Source: Pseudonocardia sp. KRD291
Lineage (GTDB): Bacteria > Actinomycetota > Actinomycetes > Mycobacteriales > Pseudonocardiaceae
Length of the DNA stretch: 32,154 nt
Direction: 5' to 3'
NCBI RefSeq assembly: GCF_019263595.1
Contig: NZ_JADQDD010000031.1
Coordinates: forward strand, 1 to 32,154
The notes beneath the pieces are model-generated. The model was not told the origin of the DNA. It worked only from the letters and a program-made list of their open reading frames with translations, and ran no database searches. The first letter of the stretch is position 1, and every line of letters begins with the position of its first letter. A program made the position numbers and the translations under genes. Positions 15,846 through 22,800 of the stretch are shown here, in pieces.

Positions 15846-17267
15846 ATGACCGCGGTCGACGACATCACTACCGTTCCGGGCGGCTCCTGTCCGGAACCCG
15901 TGATGCCCGCATTCGCACCGGTCGATCCGACGCTCGTGTGGCTGCTGGCCGAGCAGGACCCGGGTGTGGTCGACGAGTTGTGCGCTGACGGCAGTCTGTC
16001 GGAGGCGGGTCTGGTGGATCGGATCTCGGTGCTGGAGTCGTTGCAGCAGCGGGTCGCGGCGCTGCAGTCCGCGGCGGTCTACGCGTTCGCCCGCCGCCAC
16101 GCCGCGGTCCGCACGGCGGGTGGGGTGGTGGAACCGGAGAAGCTCGAACGCAGCATCGCCGGGCAGATCGCGCTGGCGTGTCGGGTCTCTCCCGCCGAGG
16201 GCGGGAAACGGATGCGGATGGCCCGCGACCTGCGCAACGGACACCACCGGGTGCACGCCCTGTTCACCGCGGGCGAGCTCAGCGCCTACAAGACCGCCAC
16301 CATCACGGCCGCCACCGCCGATCTCGACGCGGCCGAGCGCGCAGAAGTTGATCGCCGTCTGGGCGCGCACGACGTCGCGCACCTGGGTGTGGGCCGGATT
16401 CGGACCCTGGTCCAGGCGCTCGCGGCGCAGGTGGCGCCGGAGAGGTTCCACGCCCGCTCCCGCGCCGCGCGTAAAGCGCGGCGGGTGTCGCTGCGCCCGG
16501 CTCCGGACGGGATGACCGACCTGATCGCGCACCTGCCCCTCGAACAGGGCGTCGCCTGTTACGCCGCCCTGGCTCAGGCGGTCAACGCGGCCGCGGTGAG
16601 CTCGGAGCCGGTGACCCGCGGGCGCGGGCAGATCATGGCCGACACCCTGGTCGAACGCGTTACCGGACAGGTCACCGCGCCCGATGTCGCGGTCGAGGTG
16701 CAGGTGGTGGTGCCGGTCGAGGCGTTGATCGACCCCGACTCGCCGCTGCCGGCGCACATCCCCGGGCACGGCCCGGTCCCGCTCGACGTCCTGGCCACCG
16801 GCAGCGGCCGCAAGACCCTGCGCCGGCTACTGACCCGGGCCGGGATCGTGATCGGCGGGGACTCGCGGCAACGCCTGTTCACCGGGGTGCTCGCCGAGTG
16901 GATCAGGGCCCGGGACGGGTACCGGTGCAGCGAACCGTACTGCGACGCGCCGATCCGACATCTCGACCACATCCGACGATCCGCCGACGACGGCATATCC
17001 GAGTTCGACAACGGCAGAGGTGTGTGCGAACTCCACAACTATCTCCGCGAAACACCCGGGTGGAGCGTGGAAAGGACCGAAGAGGGCGTCCGAACGACCA
17101 CACCGACCGGACACACCTACACCGCACCACCATGGCGCACCGCCGAGCATCGTGACCCCGGACCGCCGGGGTCGACCGGCTCCGTCGCAGGTGGTCGTCC
17201 CGACCTCAGGCCGCGGGCAGTTCCAGACCCAGCCGGTCCCGCAGCTCACGGGCGCCGGTCGTGGTGA
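15846..17267 (+). CDS. DUF222 / 13E12-repeat family HNH endonuclease domain protein
   Basis: 473 residues. The DUF222 region fills roughly residues 30-330. The HNH nuclease domain follows near 350-395: RDGYRCSEPYC supplies a Cys pair, LDHI the catalytic His, and GRGVCELHNYL the last Cys/His/Asn. The family is abundant in actinobacteria and its function is poorly known; several M. tuberculosis members are reported as DNA-damage inducible. Here a LexA-like box covers the promoter. The domain normally ends near TYTAPPW (about residue 430); the last 43 residues are read antisense through the remnant of another gene and probably arose by run-on. No terminal inverted repeats mark it as a simple insertion element. 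Confidence 0.9.
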   Translation: MTAVDDITTVPGGSCPEPVMPAFAPVDPTLVWLLAEQDPGVVDELCADGSLSEAGLVDRISVLESLQQRVAALQSAAVYAFARRHAAVRTAGGVVEPEKLERSIAGQIALACRVSPAEGGKRMRMARDLRNGHHRVHALFTAGELSAYKTATITAATADLDAAERAEVDRRLGAHDVAHLGVGRIRTLVQALAAQVAPERFHARSRAARKARRVSLRPAPDGMTDLIAHLPLEQGVACYAALAQAVNAAAVSSEPVTRGRGQIMADTLVERVTGQVTAPDVAVEVQVVVPVEALIDPDSPLPAHIPGHGPVPLDVLATGSGRKTLRRLLTRAGIVIGGDSRQRLFTGVLAEWIRARDGYRCSEPYCDAPIRHLDHIRRSADDGISEFDNGRGVCELHNYLRETPGWSVERTEEGVRTTTPTGHTYTAPPWRTAEHRDPGPPGSTGSVAGGRPDLRPRAVPDPAGPAAHGRRSW

Positions 17268-17307
17268 CCACGACCGAGCGGCGGTCCCGGCCACGGGTGA
17301 CATGCCC
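17206..17307 (-). pseudogene. C-terminal remnant of a winged-helix (ArsR-like) regulator
   Basis: Minus-strand translation ending at the TGA at 17208-17206 gives VTRGRDRRSVVVT followed by TGARELRDRLGLELPAA. This reads like the wing and last helix of an ArsR- or MarR-type regulator ending in a TxxGxxxLRDRLGL motif. Upstream in frame the sequence turns into Arg/Gly-rich non-protein-like residues and soon enters the EamA 3' end, so the N-terminal part is missing. It lies inside the 3' extension of the HNH gene on the opposite strand. It may be a decayed gene broken by rearrangement. The assignment rests on about 35 residues. Confidence 0.45.
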
Positions 17308-17329
17308 TGCTCGCCCGGCAGCCGGGCGC

Positions 17330-18280
17330 TCACGGGAGAGTCTCCGGTGCCCTCGGTGCGGAGGAGGGCACCTCGGGGCCCGCCGGGGCGCGCCTCGGGC
17401 CGTGCCACCGCGACAGCGCCACCCCGGTCAGCGCGCACACCCCGCCCAGCAGCGCCGCCGCCGGTGGCAGCTCACCGAGCAGCGGCCAGGCCATCAGCAC
17501 GGTCAGCGTCGGCACGAGGTAGGTCGTGACGCCCAGCCGGCCCGCGTCCATCCGCGACAGCGCGTAGGCCCACGTCCCGAACGCGAGTGCGGTCGGGACC
17601 AGACCGAGGTAGACCGCCCCCGCGACAGCCGGTGCCGGGGCGGTACCCAGCGCGTCGACGAGCCCGCCGGCCCACGGCAGGCACGCCACCGCCCCGATCA
17701 CGCAGGCGATCTGGGTGACCTGCAGTGCGGGCAGCCGTCGCAGCACCGGCTTCTGGGCGAGCACGCCGATCGTCCAGGTCACCGCGGCCAGCAGGCACAG
17801 CGCCGCGCCGGTGAGGTCGAAGCGCGAACCCGCGCCGGCCGTCGAGAACCCGATCAGTACCGCGCCGGCGAACCCGATCCCGGTGCCGGCCAGCAGCGGC
17901 TTCGGGAACCCCTCGCCGAGCAGGGCCCCGGCCGAGAGCGCGATCAGGATCGGTCCGATGTTGACCAGCATGGCCGCCGTCCCGGCGTCGAGCTGGGTCT
18001 CGGCGGCGTTGAGCGCGACGTTGTAGACGCCGAACCAGCTCACCCCGCACACCGCCAGTAACAGCCACTCCCGTCGGGTCGGGCGCACCCAGGAGCGGCG
18101 CGCCAGCACCGCCAGGGACAGGGCGAGCCCGCCGACCAGCAGCCGTCCCAGCGCCAGGGGCCCGGCCCCGAACGCCGGACCGACCGCGCGGATCGCCACG
18201 AACGCCGATGCCCACGCCGTCACCGTCACCGCAGCCGCCACCGCCACCCGGGTCCCCGCGCCGTGCGCTCCTGCCGTCAT
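17330..18280 (-). CDS. EamA/DMT-superfamily transporter
   Basis: 316 residues with ten hydrophobic helices arranged as two EamA repeats. Repeat 1 begins with WASAFVAIRAVGPAFGAGPLALGR. Repeat 2 begins with DLTGAALCLLAAVTWTIGVLAQKP and ends with YLVPTLTVLMAWPLLGELPP. Members export amino acids, purines or other metabolites across the cytoplasmic membrane; the substrate is unknown here. The C-terminal tail is Pro/Ala-rich and poorly conserved. The gene lies 67 bp downstream of the SRPBCC genes on the same strand and could be read from the arsR promoter, but the gap contains a small repeat, so a separate promoter is also possible. Confidence 0.9.
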   Translation of the reverse strand: MTAGAHGAGTRVAVAAAVTVTAWASAFVAIRAVGPAFGAGPLALGRLLVGGLALSLAVLARRSWVRPTRREWLLLAVCGVSWFGVYNVALNAAETQLDAGTAAMLVNIGPILIALSAGALLGEGFPKPLLAGTGIGFAGAVLIGFSTAGAGSRFDLTGAALCLLAAVTWTIGVLAQKPVLRRLPALQVTQIACVIGAVACLPWAGGLVDALGTAPAPAVAGAVYLGLVPTALAFGTWAYALSRMDAGRLGVTTYLVPTLTVLMAWPLLGELPPAAALLGGVCALTGVALSRWHGPRRAPAGPEVPSSAPRAPETLP

Positions 18281-18322
18281 GGACGCGACGGTAGGCCCGG
18301 CGGAGTTCGGCGGGCACCGAAA

Positions 18323-18370
18323 TACCGGGACGCACGAGTACCGGGGCTCAGGAGTACCGGGAGGCCAGCG
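18323..18370. repeat. Three 16-bp spaced repeats across the SRPBCC stop codon
   Basis: TACCGGG recurs at 18323, 18339 and 18355, exactly 16 bp apart. The first two units also share ending GAG (ACGCACGAG and GCTCAGGAG), and the third diverges after TACCGGG. The stop codon at 18348-18350 lies in the second unit. It resembles an old tandem duplication at the gene end. Confidence 0.55.
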
Positions 18371-18848
18371 CCGGGTAGTCGGCCCAGTCCGGGAACGTCC
18401 CGCCGGACAGGGTCGCGCCGAGGCGGTCGAGGTACCAGTGCCAGCCGGGGCCGACGTCGGCCGGGGAGAAGCCCGCCGGCAACGTCTGGGCGAAGTGCAG
18501 GACGGTACCCCCGGAAGCGTCGTCGGCCAGCGTCACGACGATCTCCCACGGAGCCGAGCCGTCCTGCTCGATCGACACCGCGAGCCGGTGCGGAGGGTCG
18601 CACTCCACGACCCGCACCGACGACGGCGGGCCGCCGGAGTCCTCGGCGCTGGTCATCGTGAGCTCCACGAGGCCCCCGGGCCGCGCGTCGCCGGTGAACG
18701 AGCCGAACCAGCGGGCCAGCCGGTCGGACTCGGTCAGCGCCGGCCACACGAGCGCGGGCGGGTCCGGGTACTCGCGCCGGAACAGCAGCGTGTCGAGGCC
18801 GTGCGGCTCCCGGGTGACGGTCCCGGCGGGCGTGTCGATCGTGGTCAT
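18348..18848 (-). CDS. SRPBCC (AHSA1-like) domain protein
   Basis: 166 residues, one START/Bet v1-like domain. Family features are an N-terminal strand with FRREYPDPPALVWPALTESDRLARWFG, then GGLVELTM, PHRLAVSI, GGTVLHFAQTLP and the C-terminal helix GWHWYLDRLGATLSGG. The fold binds hydrophobic ligands in a cavity; no specific ligand can be named. It is the third gene of the arsR-SRPBCC-SRPBCC unit, 19 bp after the preceding SRPBCC gene. The pair appear to be diverged paralogues. Confidence 0.88.
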   Translation of the reverse strand: MTTIDTPAGTVTREPHGLDTLLFRREYPDPPALVWPALTESDRLARWFGSFTGDARPGGLVELTMTSAEDSGGPPSSVRVVECDPPHRLAVSIEQDGSAPWEIVVTLADDASGGTVLHFAQTLPAGFSPADVGPGWHWYLDRLGATLSGGTFPDWADYPALASRYS

Positions 18849-18867
18849 GGTCGCTCTCCGATCGTGG

Positions 18868-19479
18868 TCAGGGCAGGGTCGTGAACTGGGCGGTGGCGAC
18901 CGCGACCGCGGCCTGGGTCTGCTCCTCGGTGGCCATCCCGGACTCGCGCAGCGTGGCCTCCCACGCCTGGACGAGGCCGACGTTGTACTCCAGGACCTCC
19001 GGCGAGTTCTGGAACTGCGCCGGGTCGCCCAGGTCGGTCCCGCGCAGGTGCAGCCCGAGAGCGAGGAACGCGCCGTCCCAGCCGGGGCCGACGTAGAGGG
19101 CGCCGCCCGCGTCGGGCACCGGCGTCGCCGTCACCGAGTGGTCCAGGGTCAGGACGGTGGACTCCGCGCCGTCGGCCGCCAGCTCGACGGTGACCACGCT
19201 CTCCGGGCCGCCCCAGGTGACCACGAGCGTCGACGGCCGGTCGCAGCGCAGGACCTCGCCGTCGGCGTTGCCCTCGGTGGCGAAGTGCCCGCCGACCTTC
19301 AGGTCGCCGCTCACCGGCAGGAACCATCGGGCGAGCCGCCCCCGGTCGGTCAGGGCGTCCCAGACGTCCTCCACGCCGGCCCGGTAGGTGCGCTCGAGCC
19401 GCACGGCGACCTGGTCGCCCCGCTCTCCCGCGTGCACCCGGCGGCGTACCTCGTCCAGCTCGGTGATGATGTCGATCAT
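18868..19479 (-). CDS. SRPBCC (AHSA1-like) domain protein
   Basis: 203 residues, one AHSA1-type SRPBCC domain: LERTYRAGVEDVWDALTDRGRLARWFLPVSGDLKVGG near residues 28-64, then LVVTWGG, VLTLDHS and GPGWDGAFLALGLHLRG. It has about 40 more C-terminal residues than its neighbour, including an alanine- and glutamine-rich helix. Its ATG overlaps the arsR stop codon by 4 nt (ATGA), so it is translationally coupled to the regulator. ArsR-SRPBCC pairs of this sort are common in actinobacteria, but the signal they respond to is not established. Confidence 0.9.
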   Translation of the reverse strand: MIDIITELDEVRRRVHAGERGDQVAVRLERTYRAGVEDVWDALTDRGRLARWFLPVSGDLKVGGHFATEGNADGEVLRCDRPSTLVVTWGGPESVVTVELAADGAESTVLTLDHSVTATPVPDAGGALYVGPGWDGAFLALGLHLRGTDLGDPAQFQNSPEVLEYNVGLVQAWEATLRESGMATEEQTQAAVAVATAQFTTLP

Positions 19480-19838
19480 TCCTGGTTACCCCTCGATGCG
19501 ATGTCGGGTGCGTTCGAGCGATCGCGTCGCCCGCGGGCGAGCTCGGTGCCGAGCGCGTCGAGACGCTGCGACCAGAACCCGCGCAGGCCCGCGAGCCAGT
19601 CCTCGGCGACGGCCGGGCCGCTCGGGTCCACGGCGTAGATCCGCCGGTTCCCTTCCGGTCGGACGGTCGCGAAACCGTTGTCGCGCAGCACTTTCAGGTG
19701 TTGGGAGACGGCCGGCTGGGTGATCCCGAACTCCTCGGAGATCACCGCGACGACGTCGCCGGAGCTCCGCTCGCCGGTGGCCAGGACTTCCAGGACCCGC
19801 CGGCGGACCGGGTCCCCCAGGACGTCGAACGCGTGCAT
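19476..19838 (-). CDS. ArsR-family transcriptional regulator
   Basis: 120 residues from the ATG at 19838 (an in-frame GTG at 19859 is possible). The winged helix-turn-helix is unmistakable: FDVLGDPVRRRVLEVLATGERSS, then FGITQPAVSQHLKVLRDNGFATVRPEGNRRIYAV. No metal-binding CxC motif is present, so it is not a classic metal sensor. The predicted -10 ends 6 nt before the ATG at 19838 and no Shine-Dalgarno sequence is visible, which favours this start and a leaderless mRNA. The palindrome over its -35 points to autorepression. It leads the operon with two SRPBCC genes. Confidence 0.9.
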   Translation of the reverse strand: MHAFDVLGDPVRRRVLEVLATGERSSGDVVAVISEEFGITQPAVSQHLKVLRDNGFATVRPEGNRRIYAVDPSGPAVAEDWLAGLRGFWSQRLDALGTELARGRRDRSNAPDIASRGNQE

Positions 19839-19844
19839 GGACCA

Positions 19845-19872
19845 AGTATGAGCAGACACTAATATTAGTCAA
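19845..19872 (-). promoter_or_regulatory. arsR promoter and 12-bp palindromic operator
   Basis: On the minus strand TTGACT (19872-19867) and CATACT (19850-19845) are separated by 16 bases. The perfect palindrome ACTAATATTAGT (19858-19869) overlaps the -35 and spacer. It is the only strikingly AT-rich site in the area. ArsR dimers typically bind such sites and block RNA polymerase. Confidence 0.65.
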
Positions 19873-19891
19873 GACCAATAGAGGAAGTCTC

Positions 19892-19936
19892 TTGACTTCG
19901 CGGTTCGTCGGTCCCATGGTTACTCACATGACTAAC
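19892..19936 (+). promoter_or_regulatory. gntR-ABC operon promoter and candidate YtrA-type operator
   Basis: TTGACT (19892-19897) and CATGGT (19915-19920) are 17 bases apart. The pseudo-palindrome GTTAcTCAcaTGAcTAAC (19919-19936) overlaps the -10 and predicted start site. YtrA-subfamily GntR proteins commonly repress their own operon from such a position. The arsR promoter diverges from the same region. Confidence 0.5.
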
Positions 19937-19971
19937 GAACCAACTGACTGGGACCGGGCGAGGCGGTTGCC

Positions 19972-20334
19972 GTGAAGGACGACGGGCGCCCGCTGTTCCT
20001 CCAGATCGCCGAGCAGATCGCCACGTCGGTCGTCGACGGGACGTACCCGGAGGAGTCGCAGGTGCCCTCGACCAACGAGCTGGCCGCCTTCCACCGCATC
20101 AACCCGGCCACCGCAGCCAAGGGTGTGAACCAGCTGGTGGCCGACGGGGTGCTCTACAAGAGACGAGGGATCGGGATGTTCGTGGCGGAGGGGGCACGGA
20201 CCCGGCTGCTGGAGAGCCGCCGGGAGGACTTCGGCCGGCAGTACATCGCTCCGCTGGTCACCGAGGCCGGGAAGCTCGGGATCGACCCGGAGCAGCTCAA
20301 GAAGATGATCGACGTCTGGGGGGACGAGGAATGA
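19972..20334 (+). CDS. GntR-family regulator, YtrA subfamily
   Basis: 120 residues with a GTG start and GAGG 8 bases upstream. The GntR winged helix fills residues 6-70: PLFLQIAEQIATSVVDGTYP, VPSTNELAAFHRINPATAAKGVNQLVADGVLYKRRGIGMFV. The C-terminal tail is only about 45 residues, typical of the YtrA subfamily that lacks a large ligand domain. Its stop overlaps the ABC ATPase start by 4 nt. In relatives such regulators control a linked ABC transporter and respond to cell-envelope stress or antibiotics; that is inferred here. Confidence 0.92.
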   Translation: MKDDGRPLFLQIAEQIATSVVDGTYPEESQVPSTNELAAFHRINPATAAKGVNQLVADGVLYKRRGIGMFVAEGARTRLLESRREDFGRQYIAPLVTEAGKLGIDPEQLKKMIDVWGDEE

Positions 20335-21287
20335 GTGCGCACGAGACGGGCGCAGGCGGAACGAGCATCGACAACGTGATCGAGATGCGTGGCGTCACCA
20401 AGCGCTACGGCAGCTTCACCGCGCTGGACGACGTGAGCGTCGCGCTGGAGGCGAACATGATCCACGGCCTGCTCGGTCGCAACGGGGCGGGCAAGACCAC
20501 GATGATGCAGCTGCTGACCGCGCAGAACTTCGCGACGGCGGGTGTGATCGAGGTCTTCGGCGAGCAGCCCTACGAGAACGCCGGTGTGCTGAGCCGCACC
20601 TGCTTCATCCGGGAGGCGCTCAAGTACCCGGACAACTACCGCCTCCACCACGCGCTGTCGGCCGCCGCGATGGTGTACCCGAACTGGGACGCCGCGTTCG
20701 CCGAGTCCCTGGTCGAGGAGTTCGCGGTCCCGCGCAAGCGGCCCATCAAGAAGCTCTCGCGCGGCCAGCTCTCCGCGGTCGGAGTGATCATCGGCCTGGC
20801 CTCGCGCGCCCCGCTGACGTTCTTCGACGAGCCCTACCTCGGTCTCGACGCCGTCGCCCGGCAGCTGTTCTACGACCGGCTCCTCGCCGACTACGCCGAG
20901 CACCCGCGCACGGTCGTGCTGTCCACGCACCTGATCGACGAGGTCTCGGAGCTGATCGAGCACGTCGTCCTGATCGACAAGGGCCGCATCCTGATCGACG
21001 AGGACGCCGAGGTGCTGCGCGGCCGCGCGGTCACCGTGACCGGTCCGGCGCAGGCCGTCGAGTCGTTCGCGGCCGGGCACACCGAGCTGCACCGCGAGCA
21101 GCTGGGCGGGTTCCTGCGGGTCACGCTGTCCGGCGTGACGCCGCAACCGGCACTGAGCGCGCAGGGGATCGAGTTCGAGCCGGTCTCGCTGCAGCAGCTC
21201 GTCGTGCGCACCACCCAGAGCAACGTCGGCGGGCCCGGCGCCGACCTGGCCGTCGCCGGGTCCACGAACCGGAAGGTGCTGTCATGA
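20331..21287 (+). CDS. ABC transporter ATP-binding protein (YtrB-like)
   Basis: 318 residues. Walker A is LLGRNGAGKTT (around residues 48-58), the signature is LSRGQLSAV, Walker B is LTFFDEPYLGLD, and the switch His is in LSTHLIDE. A C-terminal extension of about 90 residues follows the ATPase core and ends in a low-complexity Gly/Ala stretch. Both ends overlap neighbouring genes by 4 nt (ATGA), so regulator, ATPase and permease are made together. The unit resembles envelope-stress exporters controlled by YtrA-type regulators; the substrate is unknown. Confidence 0.93.
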   Translation: MSAHETGAGGTSIDNVIEMRGVTKRYGSFTALDDVSVALEANMIHGLLGRNGAGKTTMMQLLTAQNFATAGVIEVFGEQPYENAGVLSRTCFIREALKYPDNYRLHHALSAAAMVYPNWDAAFAESLVEEFAVPRKRPIKKLSRGQLSAVGVIIGLASRAPLTFFDEPYLGLDAVARQLFYDRLLADYAEHPRTVVLSTHLIDEVSELIEHVVLIDKGRILIDEDAEVLRGRAVTVTGPAQAVESFAAGHTELHREQLGGFLRVTLSGVTPQPALSAQGIEFEPVSLQQLVVRTTQSNVGGPGADLAVAGSTNRKVLS

Positions 21288-21988
21288 ACAACCGCGTGCT
21301 GACCGCGGCCCGGCTCAACGTGGTGGACGCGAGGACGAGACTGGGGATGCCCTGGCTCATCCTGGCGGCGGCGTTCCTGGTCAACCTGCTGATCTACGGC
21401 CTGATCCGGGCCAACACCGACGACGGCGACGACGGGACGACCGGCGCGCTCGCGGCGTTGTACTTCTTCATGGCCGCGGCCTACCTGCAGACGATGACCC
21501 AGACGTTCCCGTTCGCGCTGAGCCTGGGCGTCACCCGCCGGAACTTCTACCTCGGAGCCTCCCTGGTCGTCGTCCTGGAGTCGGTGCTGCACGGGGTGCT
21601 GTTGACGATCATGCTCGCGCTGGAGCAGGCGACCGGCGGATGGGGCCTGGCCCTGCGCTTCTTCGGGGTCCCGTTCATGGTGCAGCCCAACCCGGTGCTG
21701 CAGGTCGTCGCCTACGCCGTGCCGTTGATGGCGCTGGGCTTCCTGGGCCTGCTGGTCGGCACCGTGTTCCGGCGCTGGGGTCAGGTCGGGATCTACGCAG
21801 GCGGCATCGCCTCGATGCTCGTACTGGGCGGCCTGGTCGCACTGATCACGTGGCAGCAGTGGTGGGGCGCGGTCGGCGAGTTCTTCACCACCACACCGGA
21901 CCTCGTGCTGGTGGGGGCCTACCCGCTGGTGGTGGTGGCGCTCGCGGCCGCCGGGGGCTTCCTCCTGGTGCGTCGCGCGACGCCGTAG
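21284..21988 (+). CDS. ABC transporter permease of the GntR-linked operon
   Basis: 234 residues with six predicted hydrophobic helices. The N-terminus is short and cytoplasmic (MNNRVLTAARLNVVDARTRLG), followed by helix 1 (MPWLILAAAFLVNLLIYGLI). An acidic loop (TDDGDDGT) precedes helix 2, and SLGVTRRNFYLGAS is a cytosolic loop likely to contact the ATPase. It is the membrane partner of the upstream ATPase. A strong hairpin follows the stop codon. Confidence 0.88.
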   Translation: MNNRVLTAARLNVVDARTRLGMPWLILAAAFLVNLLIYGLIRANTDDGDDGTTGALAALYFFMAAAYLQTMTQTFPFALSLGVTRRNFYLGASLVVVLESVLHGVLLTIMLALEQATGGWGLALRFFGVPFMVQPNPVLQVVAYAVPLMALGFLGLLVGTVFRRWGQVGIYAGGIASMLVLGGLVALITWQQWWGAVGEFFTTTPDLVLVGAYPLVVVALAAAGGFLLVRRATP

Positions 21989-22033
21989 GACACGCGGCCG
22001 TGGTGTGGGGGAGACACCCGGCCGCCGCAAGGG

Positions 22034-22076
22034 GACGAGGACCCGGCCTCCGACGGGGGGTGGCCGGGTCCTCGTC
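22034..22076. terminator. 15-bp hairpin between convergent operons
   Basis: Arms 22034-22048 and 22062-22076 are perfectly complementary around a 13-base loop. The structure ends 4 bp before the stop codon of the minus-strand TIGR03943 gene and follows the permease gene, so it likely works in both directions. Confidence 0.78.
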
Positions 22077-22080
22077 GTGT

Positions 22081-22800
22081 CTAGCTCTCGTAGGGGTCGG
22101 ACGGCGCCGGGACCGGTGTGAGTGCGGAGATCGTCAGGTCCGGGACGTAGCGGTCGGCGACGTTGCCGGTGCCGGGCACGACCGTGCCGCGGACCTGTAG
22201 CCAGCGTTCCCCGCCGTCCGGGAGCGGGCCGTCCGGGAGCGGGCCCTCCGGTGCCGTGCCGCGCAGGCGCAGCATCGACGGGCGGGCGTCGGCGGCGCAG
22301 CAGCTGATCCGCATCCGGGCGAGCACGACGTCGCCGCGGTGGCGGGCGAGGAAGCCGGTGACCACGACCTCGCGTCCGGCCACCGAGCGCGAGTCGTCCC
22401 ACACCGCCCGGTCGACGACGTCGCCGAGGCCGAGCGCGAGCGTCCCGCCCGGCAGCGGCGGGTAGAGGTCACCGCTGCGGACGGTGCCCCCGCTCGTCCG
22501 GTTCACCGCGTCGGCACCGAGCGCGGGCGGCGCGACGAGCGCGATCACCAGCACCGGCAGGAGCAGCAGCCACGGGGCGTGCGACCGGTCGTGGGCGTGG
22601 TCGTCGTCCGCGGCGTGGGTGCGCCCGCGCAGGTCGCGCACCGCGCCGACGACGGCCAGGCCGACCGCCGCCGTCCCGGCCGCGACCAGCAGCCACCGGT
22701 GGCCGGGGCGGACGTAGCGCAGCACCGAGTCGTCGACGCAGACCCGGAGCATCACCCCGCCGAGCACCAGCAGCAGCGCGTGCTGGGTGTCGCGCCTCAT
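22081..22800 (-). CDS. TIGR03943-family membrane-anchored protein
   Basis: 239 residues. Two hydrophobic helices occur near the N-terminus, a third at about residues 77-93, and a soluble C-terminal domain follows. Between helices 2 and 3 lies a His/Asp-rich loop (THAADDDHAHDRSHA, residues 61-75) that could bind metal. The C-terminal domain contains ISCCAADARP with a Cys pair and a conserved VVVTGFLARH strand. The start overlaps the upstream permease stop by 4 nt. The family is regularly paired with UPF0718 permeases; some such pairs have been proposed to be zinc-related, but the function is not proven. Confidence 0.88.
   Translation of the reverse strand: MRRDTQHALLLVLGGVMLRVCVDDSVLRYVRPGHRWLLVAAGTAAVGLAVVGAVRDLRGRTHAADDDHAHDRSHAPWLLLLPVLVIALVAPPALGADAVNRTSGGTVRSGDLYPPLPGGTLALGLGDVVDRAVWDDSRSVAGREVVVTGFLARHRGDVVLARMRISCCAADARPSMLRLRGTAPEGPLPDGPLPDGGERWLQVRGTVVPGTGNVADRYVPDLTISALTPVPAPSDPYES

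Noticed and set aside
15846-17267. HNH gene as part of an insertion sequence or intron
   Set aside because: No flanking inverted repeats, target duplications, reverse transcriptase or transposase were found; a LexA-type promoter suggests a resident gene.
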